From positions 1-26,532 of the forward strand of contig CALDPX010000024.1 in NCBI GenBank assembly GCA_937911745.1: a stretch of DNA of 26,532 bases, given 5' to 3'. The DNA is from an uncultured Alistipes sp. (GTDB lineage Bacteria > Bacteroidota > Bacteroidia > Bacteroidales > Rikenellaceae). The first letter of the stretch is position 1; each line of letters begins with the position of its first letter. Shown piece after piece: positions 16,047-23,680 of this stretch. Under the pieces are notes generated by a model that had not been told where the DNA came from, searched no databases, and saw only the letters and a program-made list of their open reading frames with translations. A program made the translations under genes and the position numbers.

Positions 16047-16748
16047 ATGGGAAAGGATAAAATAAGAAGATTTAATGAGAATTTAACTTTCGAGTGCTTG
16101 GTGCAGCCTGCATTCGAGGAGGTCTTTGGTGTGGACCACCCTATGAAGGGTAAATGGCACGAGTTTTTCGGTAATCGCAACCCCATAGTCCTCGAACTCG
16201 GCTGTGGCAGGGGCGAATATACGGTGGCTCTTGCCGAGCGCAATCCCGACAAAAACTTCATTGGCGTGGATATTAAGGGCGCGAGGATGTGGCGTGGTGC
16301 CAAGACCGTTACCGAGCGAGGTATCGCTAATGCGGGCTTTCTGCGCACACGCATCGAGTTTATCTCCTCGATGTTTGCCGAGGGCGAGGTAAGCGAGATA
16401 TGGATTACCTTCCCAGACCCACAGATGCCCAAGCAGAGGGCTAAACACCGCCTTACGGGTCCCTTGTTCTTGGCTCGCTACGCTAAGATATTGCGTGAGG
16501 GCGGTATGATAAACCTCAAAACCGACTCGCAGTTCCTGCACGAGTACACCAAAGAGGTCATCGCACAAAATGCACTACCCGTAGAGGTTGCCAATAACGA
16601 CATCTACGGCACAGGTTATGCCGATGAAACACTCTCGGTAAAGACCGCCTACGAGACGAAGTTTTTGGCTCAGGGTATGCCTATTACCTACCTGCGCTTC
16701 TCGCTGGGCGGTAAGAGGGAGTTTACATACGAGGCACCAGAGGAGTAG
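16047..16748 (+). CDS. trmB: tRNA (guanine-N7)-methyltransferase
   Basis: This 233-residue S-adenosylmethionine-dependent enzyme forms m7G at position 46 in the variable loop of tRNAs. The SAM-binding motif ELGCGRGEY is at 50-58 and the acidic motif II is FIGVDIKG (71-78). The TrmB signature TFPDPQMPKQRAKHRL (121-136) corresponds to the family's FPDPWxKxxHxxRR region, with Gln in place of the usual Trp, a change seen in Bacteroidota sequences. Length is normal. The upstream 124 nt are repeat modules, including ttagacgttagac just before the start. No TAnnTTTG box is seen. The stop is followed directly by a palindromic element. Confidence 0.95.
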   Translation: MGKDKIRRFNENLTFECLVQPAFEEVFGVDHPMKGKWHEFFGNRNPIVLELGCGRGEYTVALAERNPDKNFIGVDIKGARMWRGAKTVTERGIANAGFLRTRIEFISSMFAEGEVSEIWITFPDPQMPKQRAKHRLTGPLFLARYAKILREGGMINLKTDSQFLHEYTKEVIAQNALPVEVANNDIYGTGYADETLSVKTAYETKFLAQGMPITYLRFSLGGKREFTYEAPEE

Positions 16749-16872
16749 CGAGTGTGCCTTGTGGGTGCTTTTTGCACCAAACCGCGCATCGCAACTTCCT
16801 CATTTGCGCTGAGCAAACTGCGGAGTTGCTCGCTTGTTTGGCACAAAAATCCCTCCACAAAACCCACACGCT
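16749..16872 (+). repeat. Palindromic mosaic element, copy after trmB
   Basis: The element begins at the base after the TAG stop. The outer stem pairs GTGTG and TTGTGG on the left with CCACAA and CACAC on the right (16855-16871). The side hairpin is GGTGC-ttttt-GCACC (16764-16778). The inner stem is GCAACTTCC / GGAGTTGC (16791-16799 with 16822-16829), a further compensated variant of the GTGGC/GCCAC and GCGGC/GCCGC stems. The apical hairpin is TTTGC-gctga-GCAAA (16803-16817). Confidence 0.87.
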
Positions 16873-16884
16873 GAGTTGAGAGTT

Positions 16885-16945
16885 TCCACATATCTCTCAT
16901 ATCTCTCATTTAGCCTTAGGAGTATTGACATTGGACGTTAGACAA
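16885..16945. repeat. Short tandem modules before pdxA (reverse orientation)
   Basis: Units of catatctct (about 16888-16908) are followed by ccttaggag, tattgacattg and gacgttagac. The last three are the reverse complement of the gtctaacgtc / caatagtcctaag modules found elsewhere. The tract ends 7 nt before the pdxA ATG. Confidence 0.65.
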
Positions 16946-16951
16946 AAGAAT

Positions 16952-18052
16952 ATGGAAAAAACAATAAAAATAGGAATTACGCTTGGCGACCCATCGGGAG
17001 TGGGTGCCGAGACGGTTATTAAAATTTTCCGCGATCAGAGGATGTTCGAGATGGCTGACTTTGTGCTCTATGGCGCATCGAAGGCTATGAGCTTTTATAA
17101 AACCAAAGTCGAGGATGGCGATTGGGTGAACTACACCCTTGTGCGCTCGGCGGCAGAGGCTCAGCCCCACAAGTTGAACCTCGTGGAGTGTGGCAAGAGC
17201 GATATGCGCATCTCGGCAGGCGAGCCCAACGAGGAGAGTGGCAAGGTAGCTGTCGAGTCGCTACGCAGGGCTGCGGAGGATATGAAGGCTGGTAATATAG
17301 ACGTACTCGTTACAGCCCCCATTAACAAAAATTCTATGGATGAGGCTGGCTTTGGTGCAGTGGGACATACGGAGTTTTTGGCTCAGGAGTTCGGTGGCGA
17401 GCCACTGATGCTGATGTGTAGCGACATTATGAAGGTGGGCTTGGCAACCATTCACCTGCCCGTTGCGGAGGTTGCTGCGGCACTCTCGAAAGAACTTATC
17501 GTTAAGCGTATCGGACAACTTGGCAAATCGTTGAAGGAGGATTTCGGTGTTCGTGCACCCCGTATTGCTGTGTTGGCTCTCAATCCCCACGCCGGCGATG
17601 GCGGACTCTTGGGCAAGGAGGAGCAGGAGATTATCACCCCCGCCATTAGGGAGGCATACGAGGGAGGTACTTTGGCGTTTGGTCCCTTTGCAGCAGACGG
17701 TTTCTTTGCTGCGAGCACCTTCAAGAAGTACGATGCTGTGCTGGCTATGTACCACGACCAGGGACTCGCACCCTTCAAAACCCTCACCCCCTATGGTGTG
17801 AATGTTACCACTAATTTGAGCATTGTGCGCACTTCGCCCGACCACGGTGTGGGCTACGACATTGCTGGTAAGGGCGTAGCAGACGAGAGTTCGATGCGTA
17901 ATGCCATCTATATGGCTTTGGATATCTATCGCTCACGAATCCGCGAGGCGGAGTATGCCGCCAACCCTCTGCCACATATCGTGCGCGAGAGGGGCAGCCG
18001 CGAGAGGGATGCTAATGTTAGGGACATCAAGGAATTGAGAGTTGAGAATTGA
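16952..18052 (+). CDS. pdxA: 4-hydroxythreonine-4-phosphate dehydrogenase
   Basis: The enzyme (366 residues) oxidises 4-phosphohydroxy-L-threonine; the product condenses with deoxyxylulose 5-phosphate, by PdxJ, in the DXP-dependent route to pyridoxal phosphate. The N-terminal motif LGDPSGVGAE is at 11-20. Three metal-binding histidines are visible: H139 in VGHTE, H213 in NPHAG and H268 in YHDQG. SPDHGVGYDIAGKG (295-308) is the characteristic C-terminal stretch. The ATG at 16952 fits the family; a shorter upstream extension to 16925 lies in repeat DNA. The final residues E-L-R-V-E-N and the stop come from gaattga-type repeat units, so the native C-terminus probably ended a little earlier. PLP made by this route is the cofactor of the alanine racemase encoded downstream, but the two are not in one operon. 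Confidence 0.96.
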   Translation: MEKTIKIGITLGDPSGVGAETVIKIFRDQRMFEMADFVLYGASKAMSFYKTKVEDGDWVNYTLVRSAAEAQPHKLNLVECGKSDMRISAGEPNEESGKVAVESLRRAAEDMKAGNIDVLVTAPINKNSMDEAGFGAVGHTEFLAQEFGGEPLMLMCSDIMKVGLATIHLPVAEVAAALSKELIVKRIGQLGKSLKEDFGVRAPRIAVLALNPHAGDGGLLGKEEQEIITPAIREAYEGGTLAFGPFAADGFFAASTFKKYDAVLAMYHDQGLAPFKTLTPYGVNVTTNLSIVRTSPDHGVGYDIAGKGVADESSMRNAIYMALDIYRSRIREAEYAANPLPHIVRERGSRERDANVRDIKELRVEN

Positions 18053-18088
18053 GAGTTGAGAATTGAGAATTGAGAGTTGAGAGTTGAA
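18034..18088. repeat. (gagaatt / gagagtt) heptamer array overlapping the pdxA end
   Basis: About seven heptamers of the gaattga / gagttga type start inside the last six codons of pdxA and run to 18088. The 174-nt gap to the next gene otherwise holds the hairpin at 18147-18168. Confidence 0.75.
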
Positions 18089-18146
18089 GATAGTCCCATA
18101 ACTCTCATTATGGCAGAGCAAAGTCTACACTAAAAGTTTTTGGTAG

Positions 18147-18168
18147 CACCTTTTTACAAAAAGGTGCG
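18147..18168. other. Perfect 10-bp inverted repeat upstream of the M3 peptidase gene
   Basis: GCACCTTTTT (18147-18156) and AAAAAGGTGC (18159-18168) are separated by only two bases. A second small inverted repeat, GCGA..TCGC, follows at about 18167-18179. There is no T run after it on the plus strand, so it is a poor classical terminator for pdxA. It could instead be a leader hairpin of the peptidase mRNA or another repeat unit. Confidence 0.5.
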
Positions 18169-18226
18169 AAAAAGTCGCGAAGGAAGAAAAACAATAACTT
18201 AAATGAACAAATAAAGAAAAGAAACA

Positions 18227-20311
18227 ATGAAAACTAAAATTTTGACACTTGTTATGGCAGCGGCTGTAATGATGGGTTGCGATTCTATCAAGAACAACCC
18301 CCTTATTAATCAGGGCAAAACCCCCTATGGTACGCCCGAGTTCTCGAAAATAGAGTTGGAGCACTATATGCCTGCTTTCGACTACGCTTTGGCAGAGGCG
18401 AGAGCTGAGATGGATGCTATCGTAGGCAACCCCGAGGCTCCCACCTTCGAGAATACCATCGTTGCAATGGAGCGTAGTGGCGAGTTGTTGAACCACGTTT
18501 CGACCATCTTCTTTGTGCTCAACGGCAATGAGACGAGTGACGAGATGCAGGCTTTGGCTTTGGAGGTGCAGCCCAAACTCATCGCCTTCTCGAACGATGT
18601 AAACCTCAACCCCACGCTTTGGGAGAGGGTAAAGGCTGTCTATGAGCAGAAGGAGAGCCTCAATCTGAATGAGGAGGATGCAAAGTTGTTGGAGGACACC
18701 TATAAGGGCTTTGTGCGCAATGGTGCCAACCTCAATGACGAGCAGAAGGAGGAGTATAGGAGGATTTCCGAGGAACTCTCTTCGCTTTCGTTACAGTTCG
18801 AGCAGAATGTTCTCTCGGCAACCAATGCTTTCTCGCTCAACATTACCGATGAGGCTCAGGTTGCAGAGTTGCCCGCTTTTGTGCGTGACGCTATGGCTGC
18901 CGAGGCTAAGGCTCGTGGCGAGCAGGGCTGGACTGTGACTCTCCAACAGGCAAGTATGTTCCCCTTTATGACCTACTCTTCGAATAGGGAACTCAAAGAG
19001 AAGGTTTGGAAGGCTTCTAACACCAAGTGCGTGGGTGGCGAGTATGACAACCTTGCGAATGTTAAACGCATCGCCGAACTCCGCTTGCAGAGCGCACACC
19101 TCTTCGGCTATGACAACTATGCAGACTTTGTTTTGGAGGAGCGTATGGCAGAGAATACCAAGACCGTCAACGACTTCCTCGAAGAACTCCGCTCGGCAAC
19201 CATTAAATATGCCAAGAAGGACTATAATACCGTAGCCAAGTTTGCTCGCCGCAATGGTGCCGACTACGAACTTATGCCTTGGGATTGGGCTTATTGGAGC
19301 GAGAAATATAAGGTCGCAACTTTCGACTACAATGAGGAGGATGTGAAACCCTATTTCGAGTTGGAGAACGTCAAGAAGGGTATCTTCACTCTTGCCGAGA
19401 GGCTCTATGGTATCCGTTTTGTGGAAAATAGCGAGATTGAGGTCTACCACCCCGATGTTAAGGCATACGAGGTTTTGGAGGAGAATGGCGACTTCCTCGG
19501 TGTTCTCTATATGGACTTCTTCCCCAGGGCTACCAAGCGTGGTGGCGCGTGGATGACCGCTTTCCGCGAGATGAAAACTGTTGACGGTGTGGAGTACCGC
19601 CCCTTCATTTCGCTCTGCGGCAACTTCACCAAACCCACCGAGACGGCTCCTTCGCTCCTCACCTTCGATGAGTTCGAGACCTTCCTCCACGAGTTTGGTC
19701 ACTGCCTGCACGGTCTGTTTGCCGAGGGTACCTACGAGTCGCAGACGGGTACCAATGTCTATCGTGACTTTGTGGAGTTGCCCAGCCAGGTGTTGGAAAA
19801 TTGGGCTGTACAACCCGAGTTCCTCGACATCGTTGCCGTACACTACCAGACCGGCGAGAAGATGCCCGAGGAGTTGAGAAATAAAATTATCGCTTCGAAG
19901 AAATACCTCGCTGCATACTACAATGTGCGCCAGGTGTCGTTCGGTATGATAGATATGGCATACCACACCATTTCGGAGCCTATTGAGGATGTTATGGCAT
20001 TCGAGCGCAAGGCTGCTAAGGCTACCGAGGTGTTGCCCGCTGTCGAGGGAACACATATGGGTTGCTCGTTCAGCCATATCTTTGCTGGCGGTTATGCAGC
20101 TGGCTACTATGGCTATAAGTGGGCTGAGGTTTTGGATGCAGACGCCTTTGAACTCTTCAAGGAGATGGGTATTTTCTCGCGCGAGTGTGGTAATCGCTTC
20201 CGCGAGGAGGTGCTCTCGAAGGGTAGCATCCGCCATCCTATGGACCTCTATGTTGCGTTCCGTGGTCATAAGCCCGAGACGCAGGCACTTATTGATGAGA
20301 TACTGAGGTAG
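18227..20311 (+). CDS. M3 family zinc metallopeptidase, peptidyl-dipeptidase Dcp-like lipoprotein
   Basis: This 694-residue protein is related to peptidyl-dipeptidase Dcp and oligopeptidase A, which cleave short peptides. The zinc site is HEFGH (488-492), with the third ligand E517 in DFVELPSQ, 29 residues after the first histidine as in Dcp. HLFGYDNYADFVLEERMA (291-308) and the C-terminal HIFAGGYAAGYYGYKW region are also typical of M3. The N-terminus (MKTKILTLVMAAAVMMGCDS) is a lipoprotein signal with C18, so unlike E. coli Dcp this enzyme should be exported and lipid-anchored, facing the periplasm or cell surface. I expect it to recycle peptides in the envelope. No TAnnTTTG box is evident upstream. 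A palindromic element follows the stop immediately. Confidence 0.94.
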   Translation: MKTKILTLVMAAAVMMGCDSIKNNPLINQGKTPYGTPEFSKIELEHYMPAFDYALAEARAEMDAIVGNPEAPTFENTIVAMERSGELLNHVSTIFFVLNGNETSDEMQALALEVQPKLIAFSNDVNLNPTLWERVKAVYEQKESLNLNEEDAKLLEDTYKGFVRNGANLNDEQKEEYRRISEELSSLSLQFEQNVLSATNAFSLNITDEAQVAELPAFVRDAMAAEAKARGEQGWTVTLQQASMFPFMTYSSNRELKEKVWKASNTKCVGGEYDNLANVKRIAELRLQSAHLFGYDNYADFVLEERMAENTKTVNDFLEELRSATIKYAKKDYNTVAKFARRNGADYELMPWDWAYWSEKYKVATFDYNEEDVKPYFELENVKKGIFTLAERLYGIRFVENSEIEVYHPDVKAYEVLEENGDFLGVLYMDFFPRATKRGGAWMTAFREMKTVDGVEYRPFISLCGNFTKPTETAPSLLTFDEFETFLHEFGHCLHGLFAEGTYESQTGTNVYRDFVELPSQVLENWAVQPEFLDIVAVHYQTGEKMPEELRNKIIASKKYLAAYYNVRQVSFGMIDMAYHTISEPIEDVMAFERKAAKATEVLPAVEGTHMGCSFSHIFAGGYAAGYYGYKWAEVLDADAFELFKEMGIFSRECGNRFREEVLSKGSIRHPMDLYVAFRGHKPETQALIDEILR

Positions 20312-20443
20312 CGAGCACATCTCGTGGGCGGCTGATTTCTGTGGGCGGTTTCTGCGTTACGCGAGCCTTGAAAACCCCTCACATAAATCACCCGCAAGGG
20401 TTGGGGGAGGTGGCGCAAAAATCCCTCCACAAAACCCACTCGC
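20312..20443 (+). repeat. Palindromic mosaic element with a replaced core
   Basis: The left end (GCGAGCACATCTCGTGGG, from 20311) and the right end (GCGCAAAAATCCCTCCAC, 20413-20430, then CCCACTCGC to 20443) match the other copies. The middle lacks the TCATTTGCGC..AGCAAACT core. It carries other sequence instead, including CTGCGTTACGCGAGCCTTG, which partly resembles the left halves of the 2170 and 24809 copies. Confidence 0.75.
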
Positions 20444-20465
20444 AGGGCTTTTGGTCGAAAGTAGA

Positions 20466-20635
20466 TAGCCATAGGCTTATAGGAGTTTAAGGAGTTTAAG
20501 GAATTTAAGGGCTTTGATACCCTGTTATCCTTGTTATCCTTGCAACCCTTGCAACCCTCCCCTAACTTAGGGGAGGGTCCGCAAAGCGGGGGAGAGGTCT
20601 GTTAATTTTGCATTTTGAATTTTGCATTTTGAATT
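20466..20635. repeat. Ordered tandem modules and palindrome upstream of murF-alr
   Basis: The order is aggcttatagg (about 20470-20480), tttaaggnn 9-mers (20482-20513), ccctgttat / ccttgcaac 9-mers (20518-20555), the palindrome CCCTCCCCTAA-c-TTAGGGGAGGG (20555-20577), CCGC-aaa-GCGG (20580-20590), GGGGGAGAGGTCTGTTAA, then ttttgaa/ttttgca heptamers (20605-20634) ending at the ATG at 20636. With the element at 20312, the whole 324-nt gap is repeat DNA. Confidence 0.8.
20603..20610 (+). promoter_or_regulatory. Possible -7 box (TAATTTTG) for murF-alr inside a repeat
   Basis: TAATTTTG matches TAnnTTTG at the junction between the GAGAGGTCTGT module and the heptamer tract, 25 nt upstream of the ATG. 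It may be chance, as the tract is AT-rich. Confidence 0.35.
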
Positions 20636-22951
20636 ATGAAGTATAGACTATCAGAAATTGCGGGCATCGCCAAAGGGGGGAGGCTCTTGGGATGCGATGT
20701 GGAGGTGAGGAGCGTAATGACCGACTCACGCCATAGTTTTGCGCCCGAGAGCGCACCTATGTTTGTGGCTATTGCCGGTATCAATCACGATGGTCACAAC
20801 TTCATAGGTGACCTCTACCGTAGGGGCGTGAGGGCTTTTATGGTCGAGAGGGATATTAATGCCGAGGAGTACCCCGAAGCGGGTTTTGTTGTTGTAGGTC
20901 GTTCGCTTAGGGCGTTGCAGAGTCTTGCTGCCGACTATCGCCGCCACTTCGATGGGGTGATGGTTGCCGTTACGGGATCTACGGGCAAGACAGCAGTGAA
21001 GGAGTGGATTGCCGAGTGTGCACCCGAGGGTGTGAAGGTCTTCCGCTCGCCCAGAAGTTATAACTCGCAGTTGGGTGTTGCCCTGTCGCTCCTTATGATG
21101 GAGGGCAACGAGGATATAGCCGTCATCGAGGCGGGCATATCGCGTCCCGATGAGATGGCTCGTTTGGAGGCTGTTATCCGCCCCGATGTGGGTATCTTCA
21201 CTGCTTTGGGGAGCGAGCACGACGAAAACTTTATTGATAGGGCACATAAGGCTGCCGAGAAGGCGGTGCTCTTTGCCCGCACCCGCAATGTCATCTACAA
21301 CTCCACCTCTCGCCACATTGCCGAGGCGTTGGCTGCCGTGAAAAACAAGGTGGGTGTGGAGAGTCTGAGAGGTATGGTGAGCGAACTATACGCTCTTTTG
21401 GGCTACAATAAGGCAGAGGTTGAGAGAAGGCTTGCCGAGTGCCAACCCGTAAGGTTGCGCCTATCGCTTGCCGAGGGGTTGGGAGATGCCGTGATATTGA
21501 GCGACACACACAACTCGGACATCAACTCCATAGCCATTGCGCTGAATTCGCTTTCGGAGGTTGCTGGTGACCGACGACGCATTGTGGTTCTGTCGGATAT
21601 GCTTTATAGTACCCTCAAAGACGAGGAGATATACTCGCGCGTTGCGCAGATTACTCGCGGTGCAGGCGTAGAGAAAGTTATAGGTATTGGCAGATTTATC
21701 GCAGCCAACAAACACTTTTTTGCCGATACGGATGAGTTTTACTCCTCGACCGATGAATTCCTGAAAGTGCTGACACAAGATATGTTCGATGGTGCGGCGG
21801 TGCTCATTAAGGGTGGACCGATGTCGGGCTTCGACCGAATCGTGCATGCCACCTCGCGCAAGTGTCATACGACAGTCTTGGAGGTAAACCTCTCCACCAT
21901 GGTTCAGAACCTCAATCGCTATCGTAGCCGACTACCACAAGACACCCGTCTGATGGCGATGGTCAAGGCTTCGAGTTATGGTCACGGCGACTACGAGATT
22001 GCTGCCGAGTTGCAACACGAGGGTGTAGACTATCTGGCTGTGGCATTTGCCGACGAAGGTGTTGTGCTACGCCAGAAGGGTATTACGATGCCTATTGTGG
22101 TGCTCAATGCCGACTCGGATAGTTTTGCACTAATGACCTCCTACCGATTGGAGCCCGAGATTTACAATTTTTCGTCGCTCGAATCCTTTGCCGAGGCTGT
22201 CGAAAGTGCAGGGGAGAGCGACTACCCCATACATATCAAGATAGATAGTGGTATGCACCGCTTGGGCTTCGAGATGGGAGATGTGGCAAGACTAACGAGT
22301 CGCTTGGAGGAACTACGCGGTGTGCTGACGGTGAGAAGTATATTCTCGCACTTTGCCACCGCCGATATGCCCGAGGAGAGGGACTATGTTACAAGACAAC
22401 AAAGAGTCTTTGCCGAGGTGTCGGAGGCTATTATGAAGTCGCTGCCCTACAAACCACTCCGCCATATCAACAATACGGCAGGTATAGAACACTTCGAGGA
22501 GTCGATGTACGATATGTGCCGCTTGGGTATCGGTCTGTATGGTGTGGGCGAGGGTACAAAACCCATTTCCAGACTCACTACCCGCATTGTGCAAGTGCGC
22601 ACTCTTGCCGAGGGCGAAACCGTAGGCTACGGCAGAGCGGGCAAGATTACCCGCCCTACGAAGGTGGCAACAATACCCATTGGCTATGCCGATGGTTTGG
22701 ACCGCCGACTCGGCTGCGGGGCGTGGAGTATGAGTGTGGCAGGTAAGGCTGCACCCATCGTGGGCAGAGTTTGTATGGATAGTTGTATGATAGACGTGTC
22801 GGATGTTGAGTGTAAGGAGGGCGATGAGGTGGTTGTCTTCGGTGGCGAGGGCGGCTCGGTGGAGGATATGGCAGCGCGACTCGGCACCATCCCCTACGAG
22901 GTTATGACCTCCATATCCACGCGCGTGAAACGTATATATGTAAAGGAATAG
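20636..22951 (+). CDS. murF-alr: Bifunctional UDP-MurNAc-tripeptide--D-Ala-D-Ala ligase / alanine racemase (MurF-Alr fusion)
   Basis: This 771-residue fusion, typical of Bacteroidota, would make D-alanine and add D-Ala-D-Ala to the UDP-MurNAc tripeptide in the cytoplasm. The MurF half (1 to about 405) has the N-terminal substrate domain (TDSRH, 29-33), the ATP loop VTGSTGKTA (112-120), SYNSQLGVALSLL (141-153), E165, H195 and the C-terminal-domain motif SDTHNSDINS (289-298). The alanine racemase half (about 410-771) has the PLP lysine K444 in MVKASSYGHG, SGMHRLGFE (538-546), the catalytic tyrosine Y665 in VGYGR, and RVCMDSCMID (711-720). The MurF half seems short in its central domain: after about residue 222 I cannot find the usual HNxxN segment. 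The methylase gene follows after 3 nt, forming an operon. The start codon directly follows a heptamer repeat. Confidence 0.95.
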   Translation: MKYRLSEIAGIAKGGRLLGCDVEVRSVMTDSRHSFAPESAPMFVAIAGINHDGHNFIGDLYRRGVRAFMVERDINAEEYPEAGFVVVGRSLRALQSLAADYRRHFDGVMVAVTGSTGKTAVKEWIAECAPEGVKVFRSPRSYNSQLGVALSLLMMEGNEDIAVIEAGISRPDEMARLEAVIRPDVGIFTALGSEHDENFIDRAHKAAEKAVLFARTRNVIYNSTSRHIAEALAAVKNKVGVESLRGMVSELYALLGYNKAEVERRLAECQPVRLRLSLAEGLGDAVILSDTHNSDINSIAIALNSLSEVAGDRRRIVVLSDMLYSTLKDEEIYSRVAQITRGAGVEKVIGIGRFIAANKHFFADTDEFYSSTDEFLKVLTQDMFDGAAVLIKGGPMSGFDRIVHATSRKCHTTVLEVNLSTMVQNLNRYRSRLPQDTRLMAMVKASSYGHGDYEIAAELQHEGVDYLAVAFADEGVVLRQKGITMPIVVLNADSDSFALMTSYRLEPEIYNFSSLESFAEAVESAGESDYPIHIKIDSGMHRLGFEMGDVARLTSRLEELRGVLTVRSIFSHFATADMPEERDYVTRQQRVFAEVSEAIMKSLPYKPLRHINNTAGIEHFEESMYDMCRLGIGLYGVGEGTKPISRLTTRIVQVRTLAEGETVGYGRAGKITRPTKVATIPIGYADGLDRRLGCGAWSMSVAGKAAPIVGRVCMDSCMIDVSDVECKEGDEVVVFGGEGGSVEDMAARLGTIPYEVMTSISTRVKRIYVKE

Positions 22952-22954
22952 GCG

Positions 22955-23680
22955 ATGGCGGCAGAGAGGAAAAAATACGGCAAAATCTATATGCTCCCTT
23001 GCCCCATCAGCGAGGGTAACCCCTACGATGTTCTACCCGAGGCTAATAGGGCTGTGATGGCTGGGTTGGACTACTTCATTGTGGAGAATGTGCGCTCGGC
23101 ACGCCGATTTCTGAGTGCCGCAAAGATAGGTCGCCCGATTGAGGAGTTGGAGTTTGCCGAGTGTAGCGAACATACCTCTGTGGTGGACGTGGAGCCACTT
23201 CTGCGCCCTGTGTTGGAGGGTAGGGATTGCGGCATCATCAGCGAGGCAGGACTGCCGGGTGTTGCCGACCCAGGAGCGGATGTGGTGGCTCTTGCACAGC
23301 GCAAAGGCATTGAGGTTGTGCCACTTGTGGGACCATCGTCAATCCTTATGGCACTTATGGCGAGCGGTCAGAATGGTCAGTCGTTTGCCTTTGGCGGCTA
23401 CCTGCCCATAAAACCTGCCGAGAGGGCTAAGACCATAAAAAACTACGAGCGTAGGGCAATAGCCGAACACCAAAGCCAGATTTTTATTGAGGCTCCCTAC
23501 CGTAATGATAAACTCTTCGAGGAGTTTTTGTCGGTGTTGCTGCCCACCACACGCCTTACGGTAGCGGTGGATATTACAGCCCCCACCGAGAGTATCCGCA
23601 CGCTGAGTGTTGCCGAGTGGCGCAAGGTCCCCAAGCCTATGCTTCACAAGCGTCCTACTATATTCATTTTTGGTATATAA
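22955..23680 (+). CDS. SAM-dependent methyltransferase, tetrapyrrole methylase/RsmI-like
   Basis: This 241-residue protein belongs to the tetrapyrrole-methylase fold shared with RsmI, which 2'-O-methylates C1402 of 16S rRNA. The best landmarks are SEAGLPGVADPGADVV (96-111), matching the RsmI motif around D-A-G-x-P-x-I-S-D-P-G, and PLVGPSSILMAL (123-134). The N-terminal stretch MLPCPISEGNPYDVLP is unlike canonical RsmI, and Bacteroidota genomes usually carry this paralogue as well as a true RsmI. The substrate is therefore uncertain and I give no symbol. It starts 3 nt after the murF-alr stop. Its own TAA stop (23678-23680) lies inside the left arm of a 26-bp terminator palindrome. Confidence 0.88.
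   Translation: MAAERKKYGKIYMLPCPISEGNPYDVLPEANRAVMAGLDYFIVENVRSARRFLSAAKIGRPIEELEFAECSEHTSVVDVEPLLRPVLEGRDCGIISEAGLPGVADPGADVVALAQRKGIEVVPLVGPSSILMALMASGQNGQSFAFGGYLPIKPAERAKTIKNYERRAIAEHQSQIFIEAPYRNDKLFEEFLSVLLPTTRLTVAVDITAPTESIRTLSVAEWRKVPKPMLHKRPTIFIFGI

Noticed and set aside
18114..18137. Tiny open frame (7 codons) upstream of the M3 peptidase gene as a leader peptide
   Set aside because: It has no repeated regulatory codons and no alternative hairpins typical of attenuation, so chance is the simpler explanation.
18791..20320. Long open frame (509 codons) on the minus strand opposite the M3 peptidase gene
   Set aside because: It has no recognisable motif and lies entirely across a gene with a confirmed zinc site. 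Its openness follows from the codon bias of the sense gene.
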